From: an uncultured Verrucomicrobiota bacterium
Lineage (GTDB): Bacteria > Verrucomicrobiota > Verrucomicrobiia > Opitutales > Seribacteraceae
Direction of reading: 5' to 3'
Length of the DNA stretch: 64,000 nucleotides
Assembly (NCBI GenBank): GCA_902612125.1
Contig: CACMBV010000001.1
Location: 1-64,000, forward strand
Numbering within the stretch: the first letter of the stretch is position 1; every line of letters starts with the position of its first letter. Below are positions 45,655-55,291 of this stretch, piece by piece. The notes under the pieces were generated by a model. That model was not told where the DNA came from, searched no databases, and saw nothing but the letters and a program-made list of their open reading frames with translations. The position numbers and the translations under genes were made by a program.

Positions 45655-48600
45655 ATGAAGAATCATTCGACCCACCCTACATTTGTAACTTTATTTTTCC
45701 TGATCATTTCATGCCTGTCGGCAAATGCCACCGTCGACCTTTTCAACGGGAAAGACTTGAACGACTGGCTGGGGAAAAAAGATTTTTGGAGAGTGGAAAA
45801 CGGAACCATTATTGGAGAAACCACGGCAGACAACCCAACTCCCGCAAACACCTTTCTCATTTGGAAAGGAGGAGAGGTAAAGGATTTCGAATTCTCCTGT
45901 CTGGTAAAATTCCAGGGCAATAATTCTGGAGTTCAGTACCGCAGCAAAGCGGTGGGTGACTTAAAAGATTGTGTGCTAACCGGGTATCAGGCGGACTTAC
46001 ACCCCAGACAGGAATTCTTCGGCATGCTTTATGGAGAAAAGTATGGAAAACGAGGAATCATTGCCAAGCGATGGCAAAAAGCGGACGCTAGGGGAGATAA
46101 AAATGTGAAGGTTCTTGGTTCAGTGGGTGATAAAACTGAATTAGATGGTACCAACTGGAACAAATTGAGCATAGTAGCGGTGGGAAACCGTTTGGTTCAT
46201 ATGGTCAATGATGTAATTACTATCGATGTAACGGAAAATCATCCCGATGCGGTCGCCAAAGGTCACCTTGGACTTCAGCTTCATCGCGGAGCTCCCATGA
46301 AAGTCGAATTCAAGCAACTCAAATACCGTAAGCTCACCGGGAAAGTTGCCATGAAGGTTCTCCAGGATGCCCTGAAGGCGAAACCCCAAAAACAAGCAGC
46401 CAAACTTTCTGTCCCTAAATTCGAATCGCTGGCCCGGCAAGCCACCTCACCTGGTCGTATAAATATAGCCAAGGGTTTCAAAATTGATCTACTCTATTCC
46501 GTCCCCATGGAACAGCAGGGCTCATGGGTGGCAATGTGTATGGATAATAAAAACCGCCTGATTGTAAGTGATCAATATGGGGGGATATACCGTTTCCCCA
46601 TACCGGCAGTGGGGCAGAAAATCGATCCTGCTGATATCGAACAAATAACCTATGCCGCAGAGAGGGCAGGCATGGGCAAGCCAACCGAATCCCAAAAAAA
46701 ACTTCCACAAATTGGGCATGCCCAGGGACTTTGCTATGCTTTTGACAGTCTCTATGTAGTGGTGAATTCACGCTCCAGTTCAACCGGAGCCGGCGTCTTC
46801 CGTCTACTCGATACCAACAACGATGATCAGTTTGATAAAATCGTAACGATCAAAAAACTTTCCGCCACCGGTGGCGAACACGGACCACACGCCATCATTC
46901 CAGCTCCGGACGGCAAACATTTATATGTGGTCATGGGAAACCAGACCCAACTCCCCGAAGATTACACCCACTCACGGGTTCCGGAACTCTGGGGTGAAGA
47001 TCAATTATATCCATCCTTACAATACTTCATGAAAGGGGCGGAAGCTCCACTCGGACATATCGCACAAATCGACCCCGAAGGAAAAACCTGGGAGGTACTT
47101 TCCACAGGCTTTCGTAATCAATATGATGCCGCCATTAACCGGGAGGGAGAAATCTTTACTTACGATGCGGATATGGAATGGGATATGAATACCCCTTGGT
47201 ATCGCCCCACGCGTGTAAACCATGTGATTGATGGTTCTGATTTTGGATGGCGCACGGGTACGGGAAAATTCATGGATTATTGCAGTGATACTTTCGGTAC
47301 CGTGGTGGATGTGGGACCAGGATCGCCCACCGGTGTTTGCTTCGGATACGGAGGAAAATTTCCTGCCAGATACCAAAATGCCTTTTTTATCAGCGACTGG
47401 TCCTATGGAAAATTGTACGCTGTACATCTCACTCCAAAGGGATCAAGCTATGTAGGCAAAGTGGAGGAATTTGCCAGTGCCCAACCCTTTCCCCTGACTG
47501 ACCTTTTGGTAAACCCCAAGGATGGTGCCATGTACATTGCAGTTGGGGGAAGGAAAGTCCAGTCGGGACTTTACCGAGTGACCTATGAAGGGAGGGAATC
47601 CACCGCCCCTGCCAAGCCTGTGCATGGAGGTGAGGAGGCTCGTATACGCCGTCAATCACTTGAAAAGTTCGTTCAAAAAGGAGCAAAGTCAGCAAATCAA
47701 AAACAATTGAATCAGATTTGGAGTTCCCTGGGTGCCCAGGACCGTGGTATCCGCCACGCCGCCCGGGTCGCCCTCGAAAAGCAACCGGTCAGGAACTGGA
47801 AGAACAAGTTATCAGTGGAAAAAAATCCTGTCATTGCCTCAGCGGCCATGATCGCATTGGCCCGGGCGGACAGTGAGAGTTCAGGAGTAGTTCTTTCCAA
47901 AGCCATCACCTTTAACTACAGCAACGAGAAGGACTGGCAGCAACGGATCGATTGGCTCCGTGGCATCACTTTAGCCCTTACCCGGGGTGGACAGCCAAAG
48001 CCTGAGCGAAAGAAAAAACTCATCGACTGGCTCGATAAAATTTATCCCGCATCCACCCCGGAGGAAAATCGTGACCTGTCCGCAATCATGCAGTTCCTGC
48101 AGGCACCATCCGCAGCCTCAAAAGGAATGGCACTTCTAAAGGGGGCTTCCGGACAGGAAGAACAAATCGGATACGCCCTAAATCTTCGACATCTAAAAAT
48201 CGGGTGGACCTCACTCCTCCGCGAATCCTATTTTAAATGGTTTATCCGGGCCGGAAACTTCAAGGGCGGAGCCCGTCTCAGCAACTACCTGGACGGTATC
48301 AAAAAGGATGCGATTGCCAATGTTCCTGATCAACTCATGACACCCAGCCTGAAAAAGATTATTGATACAAAACCACAGTCCAAGGCTCCTCAGTTTACTT
48401 TCGAGCCACGCACTTTTGTCAAGAACTGGACCATGAAGGAAATGGCTCTTTGGGTGCCAAGTGGAGTGCCCGGGGAAAGAGACTTCAAAAATGGACGCCA
48501 AATGTTCGGTGCCGGGAGTTGCTATGCTTGTCATCGAATCGGGGGCGAAGGAGGAGCGGTTGGACCCGACCTTACCTCCGTTGGTGGAAAATTTGGTGCC

Positions 48601-48924
48601 TATGACCTGCTCGAGTCCATTGTGGATCCGGGGAAGGAGATCAGTGATCAATATGGATCAAGCATCTTTAGCCTGAGTGATGGCTCTCAACTAAACGGTA
48701 GGATCATGAACATGAGGAACAATGAATACTGGGTGAATACAGATATGATGCAGCCAAGCACAGTCACCAAAGTAAAAGCGGAAAATTTAACTTCAATTGA
48801 ACCATCCTCTATTTCGATGATGCCTCCAGGACTTATAAACACCATGGACAAGGAAGACATTCTCGATTTAATGGCATATTTAATAGCCGGTGGTAAACCT
48901 GACCACCAACTTTTTGCAAAATAG
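45655..48924 (+). CDS. PVC-type haem protein: DUF1080 + beta-propeller + c-type cytochrome
   Basis: 1089 residues from ATG 45655 (an in-frame TTG at 45637 is less likely). Signal peptide about 1-24. DUF1080, a LamG/concanavalin-like fold that binds glycans or may act on them, spans about 27-210 (VDLFNGKDLNDWLG, NNSGVQYRSKAVGD). A dehydrogenase-like beta-propeller follows (about 260-650: YQNAFFISDWSYGKLYAVHL), then HEAT-like repeats, and a C-terminal cytochrome domain with the haem site CYACHRIGGEGGAVGPDLT and YDLLESIVDPGKEISDQYGS. Such proteins are restricted largely to planctomycetes and verrucomicrobia and are thought to oxidise sugars in the periplasm. Together with the sulfatases downstream it points to carbohydrate degradation. 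Confidence 0.88.
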   Translation: MKNHSTHPTFVTLFFLIISCLSANATVDLFNGKDLNDWLGKKDFWRVENGTIIGETTADNPTPANTFLIWKGGEVKDFEFSCLVKFQGNNSGVQYRSKAVGDLKDCVLTGYQADLHPRQEFFGMLYGEKYGKRGIIAKRWQKADARGDKNVKVLGSVGDKTELDGTNWNKLSIVAVGNRLVHMVNDVITIDVTENHPDAVAKGHLGLQLHRGAPMKVEFKQLKYRKLTGKVAMKVLQDALKAKPQKQAAKLSVPKFESLARQATSPGRINIAKGFKIDLLYSVPMEQQGSWVAMCMDNKNRLIVSDQYGGIYRFPIPAVGQKIDPADIEQITYAAERAGMGKPTESQKKLPQIGHAQGLCYAFDSLYVVVNSRSSSTGAGVFRLLDTNNDDQFDKIVTIKKLSATGGEHGPHAIIPAPDGKHLYVVMGNQTQLPEDYTHSRVPELWGEDQLYPSLQYFMKGAEAPLGHIAQIDPEGKTWEVLSTGFRNQYDAAINREGEIFTYDADMEWDMNTPWYRPTRVNHVIDGSDFGWRTGTGKFMDYCSDTFGTVVDVGPGSPTGVCFGYGGKFPARYQNAFFISDWSYGKLYAVHLTPKGSSYVGKVEEFASAQPFPLTDLLVNPKDGAMYIAVGGRKVQSGLYRVTYEGRESTAPAKPVHGGEEARIRRQSLEKFVQKGAKSANQKQLNQIWSSLGAQDRGIRHAARVALEKQPVRNWKNKLSVEKNPVIASAAMIALARADSESSGVVLSKAITFNYSNEKDWQQRIDWLRGITLALTRGGQPKPERKKKLIDWLDKIYPASTPEENRDLSAIMQFLQAPSAASKGMALLKGASGQEEQIGYALNLRHLKIGWTSLLRESYFKWFIRAGNFKGGARLSNYLDGIKKDAIANVPDQLMTPSLKKIIDTKPQSKAPQFTFEPRTFVKNWTMKEMALWVPSGVPGERDFKNGRQMFGAGSCYACHRIGGEGGAVGPDLTSVGGKFGAYDLLESIVDPGKEISDQYGSSIFSLSDGSQLNGRIMNMRNNEYWVNTDMMQPSTVTKVKAENLTSIEPSSISMMPPGLINTMDKEDILDLMAYLIAGGKPDHQLFAK

Positions 48925-48959
48925 TTTTTATATTAAATTCACGTCCAGCCCTTTTTCCT

Positions 48960-50315
48960 ATGATAAAACTTATTGGCTTTCTCTGTGCTTTTGGTGGTGT
49001 CCTCTGGGTATATGCTCAAAAATCTCCTAATATACTCTACATCATTTCCGATGACCAAGCCTGGACCGATTACGGTTTTATGGGGCATCCGCAGATTAAA
49101 ACTCCCCGCTTGGATAAGCTCGCCCAGGAAAGTGTTCTCTTTGAACGCGGGTATGTACCCACCGCTCTCTGCCGTCCTTCTTTGGTTACCCTCGCCAATG
49201 GTCAGTATGCACATAAGCACGGGGTAACGGGCAATGATCCATCCCCGAAAACTTACCCTCCAAAGAATGGAGAAAGCTATAAGCAGAAAAAAGCACAGCT
49301 AATCTCCTATCTGGACCGTTTTGAAACCTTACCCAATTTACTTGGTGAACAAGGATACCTCAGCCATCAGAGCGGAAAATGGTGGGAAGGAAATTTTAAG
49401 CACGGCGGATTTACCCATGGCATGACCCGTGGCTTCCCTCAACCAGGCGGTCGCCATGGAGACGATGGTCTGAAGATCGGACGGAATGGTTTAAAGCCCA
49501 TTGAAGATTTTGTGGACCATGCAATGGAAAAAAATAGGCCTTTCTTCCTGTGGTACGGCGTGTTTCTTCCCCATACCCCGCATAACCCGCCCGAGCGTTT
49601 ACTCAAACCGTACAAAGACCTTGGTCTACCCCTATCGATAGCCAAGTACTATGCCATGTGCACCTGGTTTGACGAAACCTGCGGTCAACTGATCGATCTT
49701 TTAGAAAAAAGAAACCTGCGGGATGATACCATTATTGTCTATGTCACCGACAATGGATGGATTCAGAATCCGGAGAGAAACGGATACGCTCCCCGCTCCA
49801 AGCAAACCCCCTATGAGGGAGGCATTCGTACACCCATCATGTTCTCCTGGCCCAACGGCAAATTGAAAAATGGCAAACGCAAGGATGTGGTATCCTCCAT
49901 TGATTTGTTTCCCACCGTTTTGACCGCCACTGGTGCCCGTACTCCGAAAGGGCTGCCCGGATTAAATCTTCTCGATAATTTAAAGACGGAGAAACCCCTC
50001 AAACGTAAGGGAATCTTTGGTGAAAGTTTTGCCCATGATATTGCGGATGTCGAGAACCCGGAAGACTCCCTTCTCTTCCGATGGATCATAGAAGGAAAAT
50101 GGAAATTACTCCTCACCTATGACGGAGAAGTAAACCGCTACAAAACCACCCATCCACGAGAAGAAAAACGCCCACAATTATTCAATTTACTGAAGGACCC
50201 CAAGGAGGAAAAAAACCTGGCTAAAGACAACCCGGAAGTGGTCGCGAAACTCGCCGAAAAGATCGGTAAGTGGTGGCCAGTAAGGGAACGGAAGGTTGTG
50301 ACCAGGTGGAAATGA
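48960..50315 (+). CDS. secreted sulfatase with non-canonical C-R-P-S-L site
   Basis: 451 residues, signal peptide about 1-20. Metal aspartates are in ISDDQAWTDYG (30-40). The expected formylglycine residue is Cys71, but the motif reads TALCRPSLVTLANGQY: the conserved arginine two residues after Pro is leucine, and the TGR element is ANGQ. C-R-P-S-L forms occur in a recognisable subgroup of PVC sulfatases, so it may still be matured, but maturation or activity could differ. The second metal region YVTDNGWIQNP is intact. Ends 10 bases before the next sulfatase, likely cotranscribed. Confidence 0.85.
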   Translation: MIKLIGFLCAFGGVLWVYAQKSPNILYIISDDQAWTDYGFMGHPQIKTPRLDKLAQESVLFERGYVPTALCRPSLVTLANGQYAHKHGVTGNDPSPKTYPPKNGESYKQKKAQLISYLDRFETLPNLLGEQGYLSHQSGKWWEGNFKHGGFTHGMTRGFPQPGGRHGDDGLKIGRNGLKPIEDFVDHAMEKNRPFFLWYGVFLPHTPHNPPERLLKPYKDLGLPLSIAKYYAMCTWFDETCGQLIDLLEKRNLRDDTIIVYVTDNGWIQNPERNGYAPRSKQTPYEGGIRTPIMFSWPNGKLKNGKRKDVVSSIDLFPTVLTATGARTPKGLPGLNLLDNLKTEKPLKRKGIFGESFAHDIADVENPEDSLLFRWIIEGKWKLLLTYDGEVNRYKTTHPREEKRPQLFNLLKDPKEEKNLAKDNPEVVAKLAEKIGKWWPVRERKVVTRWK

Positions 50316-50325
50316 GGTGTCAAAA

Positions 50326-51822
50326 ATGAAGAGGATTTGTTTTCTTTGTCTTAGTTTTTCCATTCTTTTCCAAATTCTATCTTCCAGACAAAAGCCCAAC
50401 ATTATCCTTTTTCTGGTGGATGATATGGGGTTAATGGATACCTCGGTGCCCATGCTGGCGGATAAGCAGGGCAAGCCCAAAAAGCATCCGCTCAATCAAT
50501 GGTACCGAACCCCCAACATGGAACGGTTGGCAAGGCAGGGGGTCCGCATTTCCCAGTTTTACGCCCAGTCTGTCTGCTCACCCACAAGAGCGTCGTTGAT
50601 GACGGGACAGAATTCCGCGAGGCACCGGGTTACACAATTCATCAGTCCGGAAAAAAAGAATGCCGGGCCGGAAGATTGGAAGTGGGAAGGTCTGACCTCC
50701 AGGGATGTCACCCTCCCCTCCATTCTCCGCTCCAATGGCTATCATACCATTTTTGCCGGTAAGGCACACTTTGCCCCCATTGGATACGAAGGGGAAGACC
50801 CAACCAAGCTGGGATTCGATATCAATATTGCAGGCTGTTCCTTTGGAGCCCCAGGCAGTTATTTTGGGGAAGACGGCTATGGGAATCTGGATCCCAAAAG
50901 AAAAAGAAGAGCAATTCCCGGATTAGAACAATACCATAAGACCGACACCTTTCTTTCCGAAGCCATTACATTGGAGGCAAAAAAAGCCGTAACCCGCTCA
51001 CTTCGCATAGATAAGCCATTCTTTTTATACATGTCCCACTATGCCGTGCACAGTCCATTCCAGAGCGATCCAAGATTTATCAAGAATTATGAAATTTCAA
51101 AAAAACCAAGGCCTGCCAAATCATTTGCCACTCTTATTGAAGGAATCGATAAGTCGCTGGGGGACCTTATGGATCATGTAACCGACAAAGGAGTGGCCGA
51201 AAACACCCTTATACTCTTCGTTGGTGACAATGGGTCAGACGGACCTTTGGGCGATACTTACGGCTGTTTCAGTTCCGCCCCCCTGCGGGGAAAAAAGGGA
51301 ACCTGCTATGAAGGTGGGATGCGAGTTCCTTTTATAGGAAGCTGGGTAAAAGCAGGAAAAGAAAACCCCTTTAAAATCGCTCGTAATCATCTACACCATC
51401 AACAAATTGGTACGGTTATGGATATCTATTCGACCATCCTTGAAGTAGGAGGGGCCAAGAATCCGGAAGGTCATGTGGTCGATGGATTTAGTCTACGCAA
51501 ACAACTTTCCGGGCAGCTTAACCCGCAGCGTCCCGATCACTTTATGTGCCATTTCCCGCACAACCACCGGAGTTCCTATTTTACTTCATACCGGAAAGGG
51601 GATTGGAAGCTGATCTACCGCTATCTTACCACAGGCGGGAAAAGAAAAAGTAAAGATCCCTTACCCAAATATGAGCTCTACGACTTGGGAACTGATCCCT
51701 ACGAAACCAATAATCTTGCACTTAGGAATCGTTCGAAAGTCAATGAAATGGTCCAATTAATGAAAAGGCGGCTGCAAACAGAGAAAGCTCTTCTGCCCAG
51801 TAAAGTCATTTCCTTAAAGTAA
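50326..51822 (+). CDS. secreted arylsulfatase (family S1)
   Basis: 498 residues from ATG 50326, preceded by a GAGG ribosome site; a GTG at 50317 is the alternative. Signal peptide about 1-20. Formylglycine site Cys84 in SVCSPTRASLMTGQ, canonical C-X-P-T-R; metal aspartates LVDDMGLMD (30-38) and FVGDNGSDGP. Directly behind another sulfatase, in a row with a glycan-linked haem protein, so probably part of one degradation locus. Substrate unknown. Confidence 0.92.
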   Translation: MKRICFLCLSFSILFQILSSRQKPNIILFLVDDMGLMDTSVPMLADKQGKPKKHPLNQWYRTPNMERLARQGVRISQFYAQSVCSPTRASLMTGQNSARHRVTQFISPEKKNAGPEDWKWEGLTSRDVTLPSILRSNGYHTIFAGKAHFAPIGYEGEDPTKLGFDINIAGCSFGAPGSYFGEDGYGNLDPKRKRRAIPGLEQYHKTDTFLSEAITLEAKKAVTRSLRIDKPFFLYMSHYAVHSPFQSDPRFIKNYEISKKPRPAKSFATLIEGIDKSLGDLMDHVTDKGVAENTLILFVGDNGSDGPLGDTYGCFSSAPLRGKKGTCYEGGMRVPFIGSWVKAGKENPFKIARNHLHHQQIGTVMDIYSTILEVGGAKNPEGHVVDGFSLRKQLSGQLNPQRPDHFMCHFPHNHRSSYFTSYRKGDWKLIYRYLTTGGKRKSKDPLPKYELYDLGTDPYETNNLALRNRSKVNEMVQLMKRRLQTEKALLPSKVISLK

Positions 51823-51918
51823 GCTTTTTGGTCTCTACATTATCTTTAAACAACCTAATCGTTGAGGAGAGAATTTAATTGCTTAGTTTTTACAATCGCT
51901 GAAAACGCGAATAGGGAC

Positions 51919-51948
51919 TTTTTTCGCACTATCATAATCGTGCAAAAA
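51919..51948. promoter_or_regulatory. possible enhancer-binding-protein site (UAS)
   Basis: TTTTT-C-GCAC-N10-GTGC-A-AAAA dyad with one mismatch, 118-147 bases upstream of the sigma-54 promoter, a normal distance for an activator site. NtrC sites have GCAC-N7-GTGC, so the wider spacing points to another sigma-54 activator or a fortuitous hairpin. Confidence 0.4.
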
Positions 51949-52065
51949 GGAAGAGATTCTTCCTGTTGAATGAGCGACTAAAATAATCAGTCTTAAAGAT
52001 TTACCTTATTAGTTAAGTTAAAATCTTGTCTTACCGACTGCACAATTTTCCCCTTATCATTTTTT

Positions 52066-52081
52066 TGGCATAGGAAATGCA
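52066..52081 (+). promoter_or_regulatory. sigma-54 (-24/-12) promoter of the Nit1C operon
   Basis: TGGCATAGGAAATGCA matches TGGCAC-N5-TTGCW with GG at 52067-52068 and GC at 52079-52080, exactly 12 bases apart, the required spacing. The start would be near 52092, 23 bases before the first gene. Confidence 0.7.
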
Positions 52082-52114
52082 ATTTTTCATATTCACCCTT
52101 AACCAACTCATATT

Positions 52115-52597
52115 ATGCCAGAAATAACTATTGAAAAACACAAGGACGGAGATTGCTTCGTCGATTACGAGGAAAAAGTATTTGAAGATGTTCAAGCAGA
52201 GGCTGGGCAAAAAGCCTTGGTCAAATTCCACACAGTTGCATTCGAAGGCTCTATTGGACTGGTAAATATGCTCAACGCCATCCGCTTAAACCGGAAAGGC
52301 TTTGAGACTTCTATTCTCCTCTACGGACCTGGTGTAACTCTTGGTCTCCAAAGAGGATTTCCTACCCTTGGAGACGCTGCCTTCCCAGGACATCAAAATT
52401 TTGCTGATAACCTTAAGAAATTTATGAGTGAAGGAGGCAAGGTATATTGTTGCCGTTTTGCCTTACAAGCTCTGTATGGGCATGGAGAAGCTTCCATTTT
52501 GCCGGGTATTATTCCGATCGCACCCCAGGATGTTCTTGATCTCAGTCTCATCCATGCTCGAGACAATGCTTTCATCGTTGATACTTGGACTGTATAA
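52115..52597 (+). CDS. nitB: Nit1C cluster protein, MSMEG_0572/Sll0783 family
   Basis: 160 residues. Features are [58 protein letters not shown] and [14 protein letters not shown]. The fold resembles DsrE/DsrF-like alpha-beta proteins, by pattern only. Family members are the first gene of Nit1C clusters; Synechocystis Sll0783 is strongly induced by nitrogen starvation and influences polyhydroxybutyrate formation. Biochemical role unknown. Located just after a sigma-54 promoter. Confidence 0.88.
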   Translation: MPEITIEKHKDGDCFVDYEEKVFEDVQAEAGQKALVKFHTVAFEGSIGLVNMLNAIRLNRKGFETSILLYGPGVTLGLQRGFPTLGDAAFPGHQNFADNLKKFMSEGGKVYCCRFALQALYGHGEASILPGIIPIAPQDVLDLSLIHARDNAFIVDTWTV

Positions 52598-52666
52598 AAT
52601 TGATCTTATATGAAGTAAGTTTCTTGAGCGATTAGGTTCCATCAGACCGAAAATTCATTACATTCA

Positions 52667-53641
52667 ATGATTAAGGCGGCCGCAGTTCAACTTGCTCCAA
52701 ATTTGGACAGCCGCACTTCGACCACCTCAATCGTTATAGATGCGATGGGAGAAGCCCGTCGAAATGGTGCAGATTTCATTGTCTTCCCGGAAACCTTCAT
52801 ACCTTATTACCCATACTTTTCTTTTGTTACCCCTCCAGTAAAACAAGGTAAGGAACATTTACGTCTTTACGAAAATGCCGTGCAGGTGCCGTCTGAGGAA
52901 ACCCAAATGATCGCCGATAGCTGCAAGCAATTAGAACTCGTTGCAGTCATCGGGATCAACGAGCGAGATCACGGTTCTCTTTTCAACACACAGCTATTCT
53001 TTGATGCAGACGGAACTTTACTTTTGAAAAGAAGAAAAATTACGCCCTCGTATCATGAAAGAATGATATGGGGACAGGGAGATGGTTCTGGACTGAAGGT
53101 GGTTGACACCCGTTGTGGTCGAGTGGGAGGACTTGCATGTTGGGAGCATTATAATCCTTTGGCCCGCTATGCATTAATGACCCAGCATGAGGAAATCCAC
53201 GCCGCCCAATTTCCGGGGAGTATGGTGGGTCCCATTTTTTCTGAGCAGATTGAAGTAACGATGAGGCATCACGCACTTGAATCTGGCTGCTTCGTTGTAA
53301 ACGCTACCGGTTGGTTGAAAGAGGAGCAGATCGAGAATATTTGTCCGGATGAATCAATGCAAAAAGCAATCAAGGACGGGTGTATGACCTGTATAGTATC
53401 CCCGGAAGGGCGTCATTTGGTGCCTCCACTTACCGAAAACGAAGGAATACTATACGCAGACCTTGACTTTAATCTTATTACCAAGCGTAAGAGAATGCTT
53501 GATTCAGTGGGTCACTATGCAAGGCCTGAACTGCTATCCTTGAATCACAATTCAGTTCCCGCTGAAACTAGAAGATTGGTGCAGGATGAAATGATAGAAG
53601 AGCCTAACCATTTTAATTCGTTTATTCATGCTAGCGGCTGA
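52667..53641 (+). CDS. nitC: nitrilase (Nit1 type)
   Basis: 324 residues. Carbon-nitrogen hydrolase triad: Glu42 ([11 protein letters not shown]), Lys123 ([11 protein letters not shown], with a second Glu130) and Cys157 ([16 protein letters not shown]). The [10 protein letters not shown] form is that of true nitrilases rather than amidases. In Pseudomonas the Nit1C nitrilase is linked to cyanide use; other products are possible. It hydrolyses a nitrile to acid plus ammonia in the cytoplasm. It lies 70 bases behind the first gene and overlaps the radical SAM gene by 14 bases. Confidence 0.93.
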   Translation: MIKAAAVQLAPNLDSRTSTTSIVIDAMGEARRNGADFIVFPETFIPYYPYFSFVTPPVKQGKEHLRLYENAVQVPSEETQMIADSCKQLELVAVIGINERDHGSLFNTQLFFDADGTLLLKRRKITPSYHERMIWGQGDGSGLKVVDTRCGRVGGLACWEHYNPLARYALMTQHEEIHAAQFPGSMVGPIFSEQIEVTMRHHALESGCFVVNATGWLKEEQIENICPDESMQKAIKDGCMTCIVSPEGRHLVPPLTENEGILYADLDFNLITKRKRMLDSVGHYARPELLSLNHNSVPAETRRLVQDEMIEEPNHFNSFIHASG

Positions 53642-54752
53642 AATTATAACTGATTTACAAACCAACGGCATTCGGTTAATGAACCCTTCCGCAGGCTCGC
53701 AAAGCAGAAGGGGCGGTGCAGGTCCAACCGACCACAAGGCTTTGACCATTGACGGGCTGACCGTTATGGTACCCGTTCATACCGCAACCGCCTTTCAATC
53801 TCCCTATGTAGCGGATACTCCCAATGAAGAAGGATTTGCAAGTATTTACAAGGATGGTGAGTTTTTTTCCGAAGTTCAATTTCCCCGCAAGGCCAAATTT
53901 CTTGATTTGTCCACCCCTGACGGGATTCCCTACGGACATATCGCTCAATTGCATTCCAAGGATGTCCTGGCTACCACCGTTCTTCAAACCTGTATTCGAT
54001 ACAAATCGAGGCAAAAAACATGCAAGTTTTGTGCTATTGGGCAAAGTCTGGAGGCGGGTCGGACAATTGCACAGAAAACACCAAGTCAGTTAGCTGAGGT
54101 TGCCCGAGCGGCGTATTTATTAGACGGGGTGAAGCATATGGTTATGACAACGGGTACTCCCCCAGGCGAGGACCGTGGAGCGAGAATACTTTCCGAATGT
54201 GCCCGTGAAATTCGATCAGTGGTAGATCTACCCATCCAGGCTCAATGCGAACCACCCCATGATCATCAATGGCATTGTCGGATGAAAGAAGCGGGTATTG
54301 ACAGCCTGGGTATGCACATTGAAGTGGTGAATCCTCAGCTTAGAAGGAAGATTATGCCAGGAAAGTCTCAAGTTTCCTTGGAAAAATATTTTGAAAGTTT
54401 CAATTTTGCCGTTGATGTTTTTGGCTGGGGCCAAGTTTCCACCTACATCCTGGCAGGGTTGGGTGACACAGTGGATGAAATTATCGGGATTTGTAGAAAG
54501 CTCACTTCCATTGGAGTATATCCATTTGTTGTTCCTTTTGTTCCAGTAAGCGGAACGCCGCTTGAAAGCCATGCACCACCATCACCGAAATTTATGCGTT
54601 CAATTCTGGAACCTCTCGCTGAAATGATAAAAGAGTCTGGGATGGGGGCCGATAAAATCAAGGCTGGATGCGGAAGATGCGGTGCTTGTTCCGCCCTTTC
54701 TGCATTCGAAAGGATTAAACAATTAAGCACCAGGGAGCCTTTGGCATGCTGA
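53628..54752 (+). CDS. nitD: radical SAM protein, MSMEG_0568 family (Nit1C)
   Basis: 374 residues. Cysteines at 122, 132 and 135 ([15 protein letters not shown]) form a C-X9-C-X2-C pattern rather than the classic C-X3-C-X2-C, as expected for this family. A further CGRCGAC cluster near the C-terminus may bind a second iron-sulfur centre. Other conserved pieces: [42 protein letters not shown]. Reaction unknown; it is a core member of Nit1C clusters. Overlaps genes on both sides, indicating tight translational coupling. Confidence 0.92.
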   Translation: MLAAEIITDLQTNGIRLMNPSAGSQSRRGGAGPTDHKALTIDGLTVMVPVHTATAFQSPYVADTPNEEGFASIYKDGEFFSEVQFPRKAKFLDLSTPDGIPYGHIAQLHSKDVLATTVLQTCIRYKSRQKTCKFCAIGQSLEAGRTIAQKTPSQLAEVARAAYLLDGVKHMVMTTGTPPGEDRGARILSECAREIRSVVDLPIQAQCEPPHDHQWHCRMKEAGIDSLGMHIEVVNPQLRRKIMPGKSQVSLEKYFESFNFAVDVFGWGQVSTYILAGLGDTVDEIIGICRKLTSIGVYPFVVPFVPVSGTPLESHAPPSPKFMRSILEPLAEMIKESGMGADKIKAGCGRCGACSALSAFERIKQLSTREPLAC

Positions 54753-55291
54753 TTGAAAAACCAAAGTCCTTTATATGTCCGGAATTCATAGTCAGGCAGG
54801 CACACCGTGCATGGGAAGTTGCCGGTTCGAATCAACTGCGTCATGATACATTTGTTAAGGAACAGGGAATATTTGCGAATCACGACCGCGATGAGATTGA
54901 TACAGACATGATTCCAATTGTGGCAGTTTCAACCCTTGCTTCAGAAGAAGACGAGGTCGTGGGAACCGTACGGATTCACCAGCCCGAAGTAGGCGTTTGG
55001 TGGGGCTCACGACTTTCCGTTGCCCCCAAGTACCGTCGAGTGGGCAAACTCGGTCCTGAACTGATAAGATTTGCGGTTGGAACGGCGATTACGCATGGTT
55101 GCAATCTCTTTCTGGCACATGTTCAGTTAAGGAATGTACCTCTTTTTAGAAAATTAAATTGGAAAGAGTTGGAAAGTTTAGAAATTCATGGTCAAACCCA
55201 CATGAAAATGGAGGCGAACCTATCCGCATTCGACTCTGTTCATGACCCTAAACGGGGCTGGATTACTCTGAACAATAAAAGAGCTGCATGA
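54746..55291 (+). CDS. nitE: GNAT N-acetyltransferase, MSMEG_0567/Sll0786 family (Nit1C)
   Basis: 181 residues. The GNAT acyl-CoA region is VVGTVRIHQPEVGVWWGSRL, then RRVGKLGPELIRFAVGTA with the RXXGXXG/A-type pyrophosphate loop, and NVPLFRKLNWKELE. It overlaps the radical SAM gene by seven bases and the next gene by four. Acceptor unknown. In some genomes this domain is fused with the following AIR-synthase domain; here they are separate genes. Confidence 0.88.
   Translation: MLIEKPKSFICPEFIVRQAHRAWEVAGSNQLRHDTFVKEQGIFANHDRDEIDTDMIPIVAVSTLASEEDEVVGTVRIHQPEVGVWWGSRLSVAPKYRRVGKLGPELIRFAVGTAITHGCNLFLAHVQLRNVPLFRKLNWKELESLEIHGQTHMKMEANLSAFDSVHDPKRGWITLNNKRAA

Larger units (their letters stand above)
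51823..52114. other. regulatory region of the Nit1C operon
   Basis: 292 bases. Contains an imperfect dyad at 51919-51948 and a -24/-12 sigma-54 promoter at 52066-52081. No Shine-Dalgarno is evident before the first gene and no open frame of interest is present. Confidence 0.55.
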
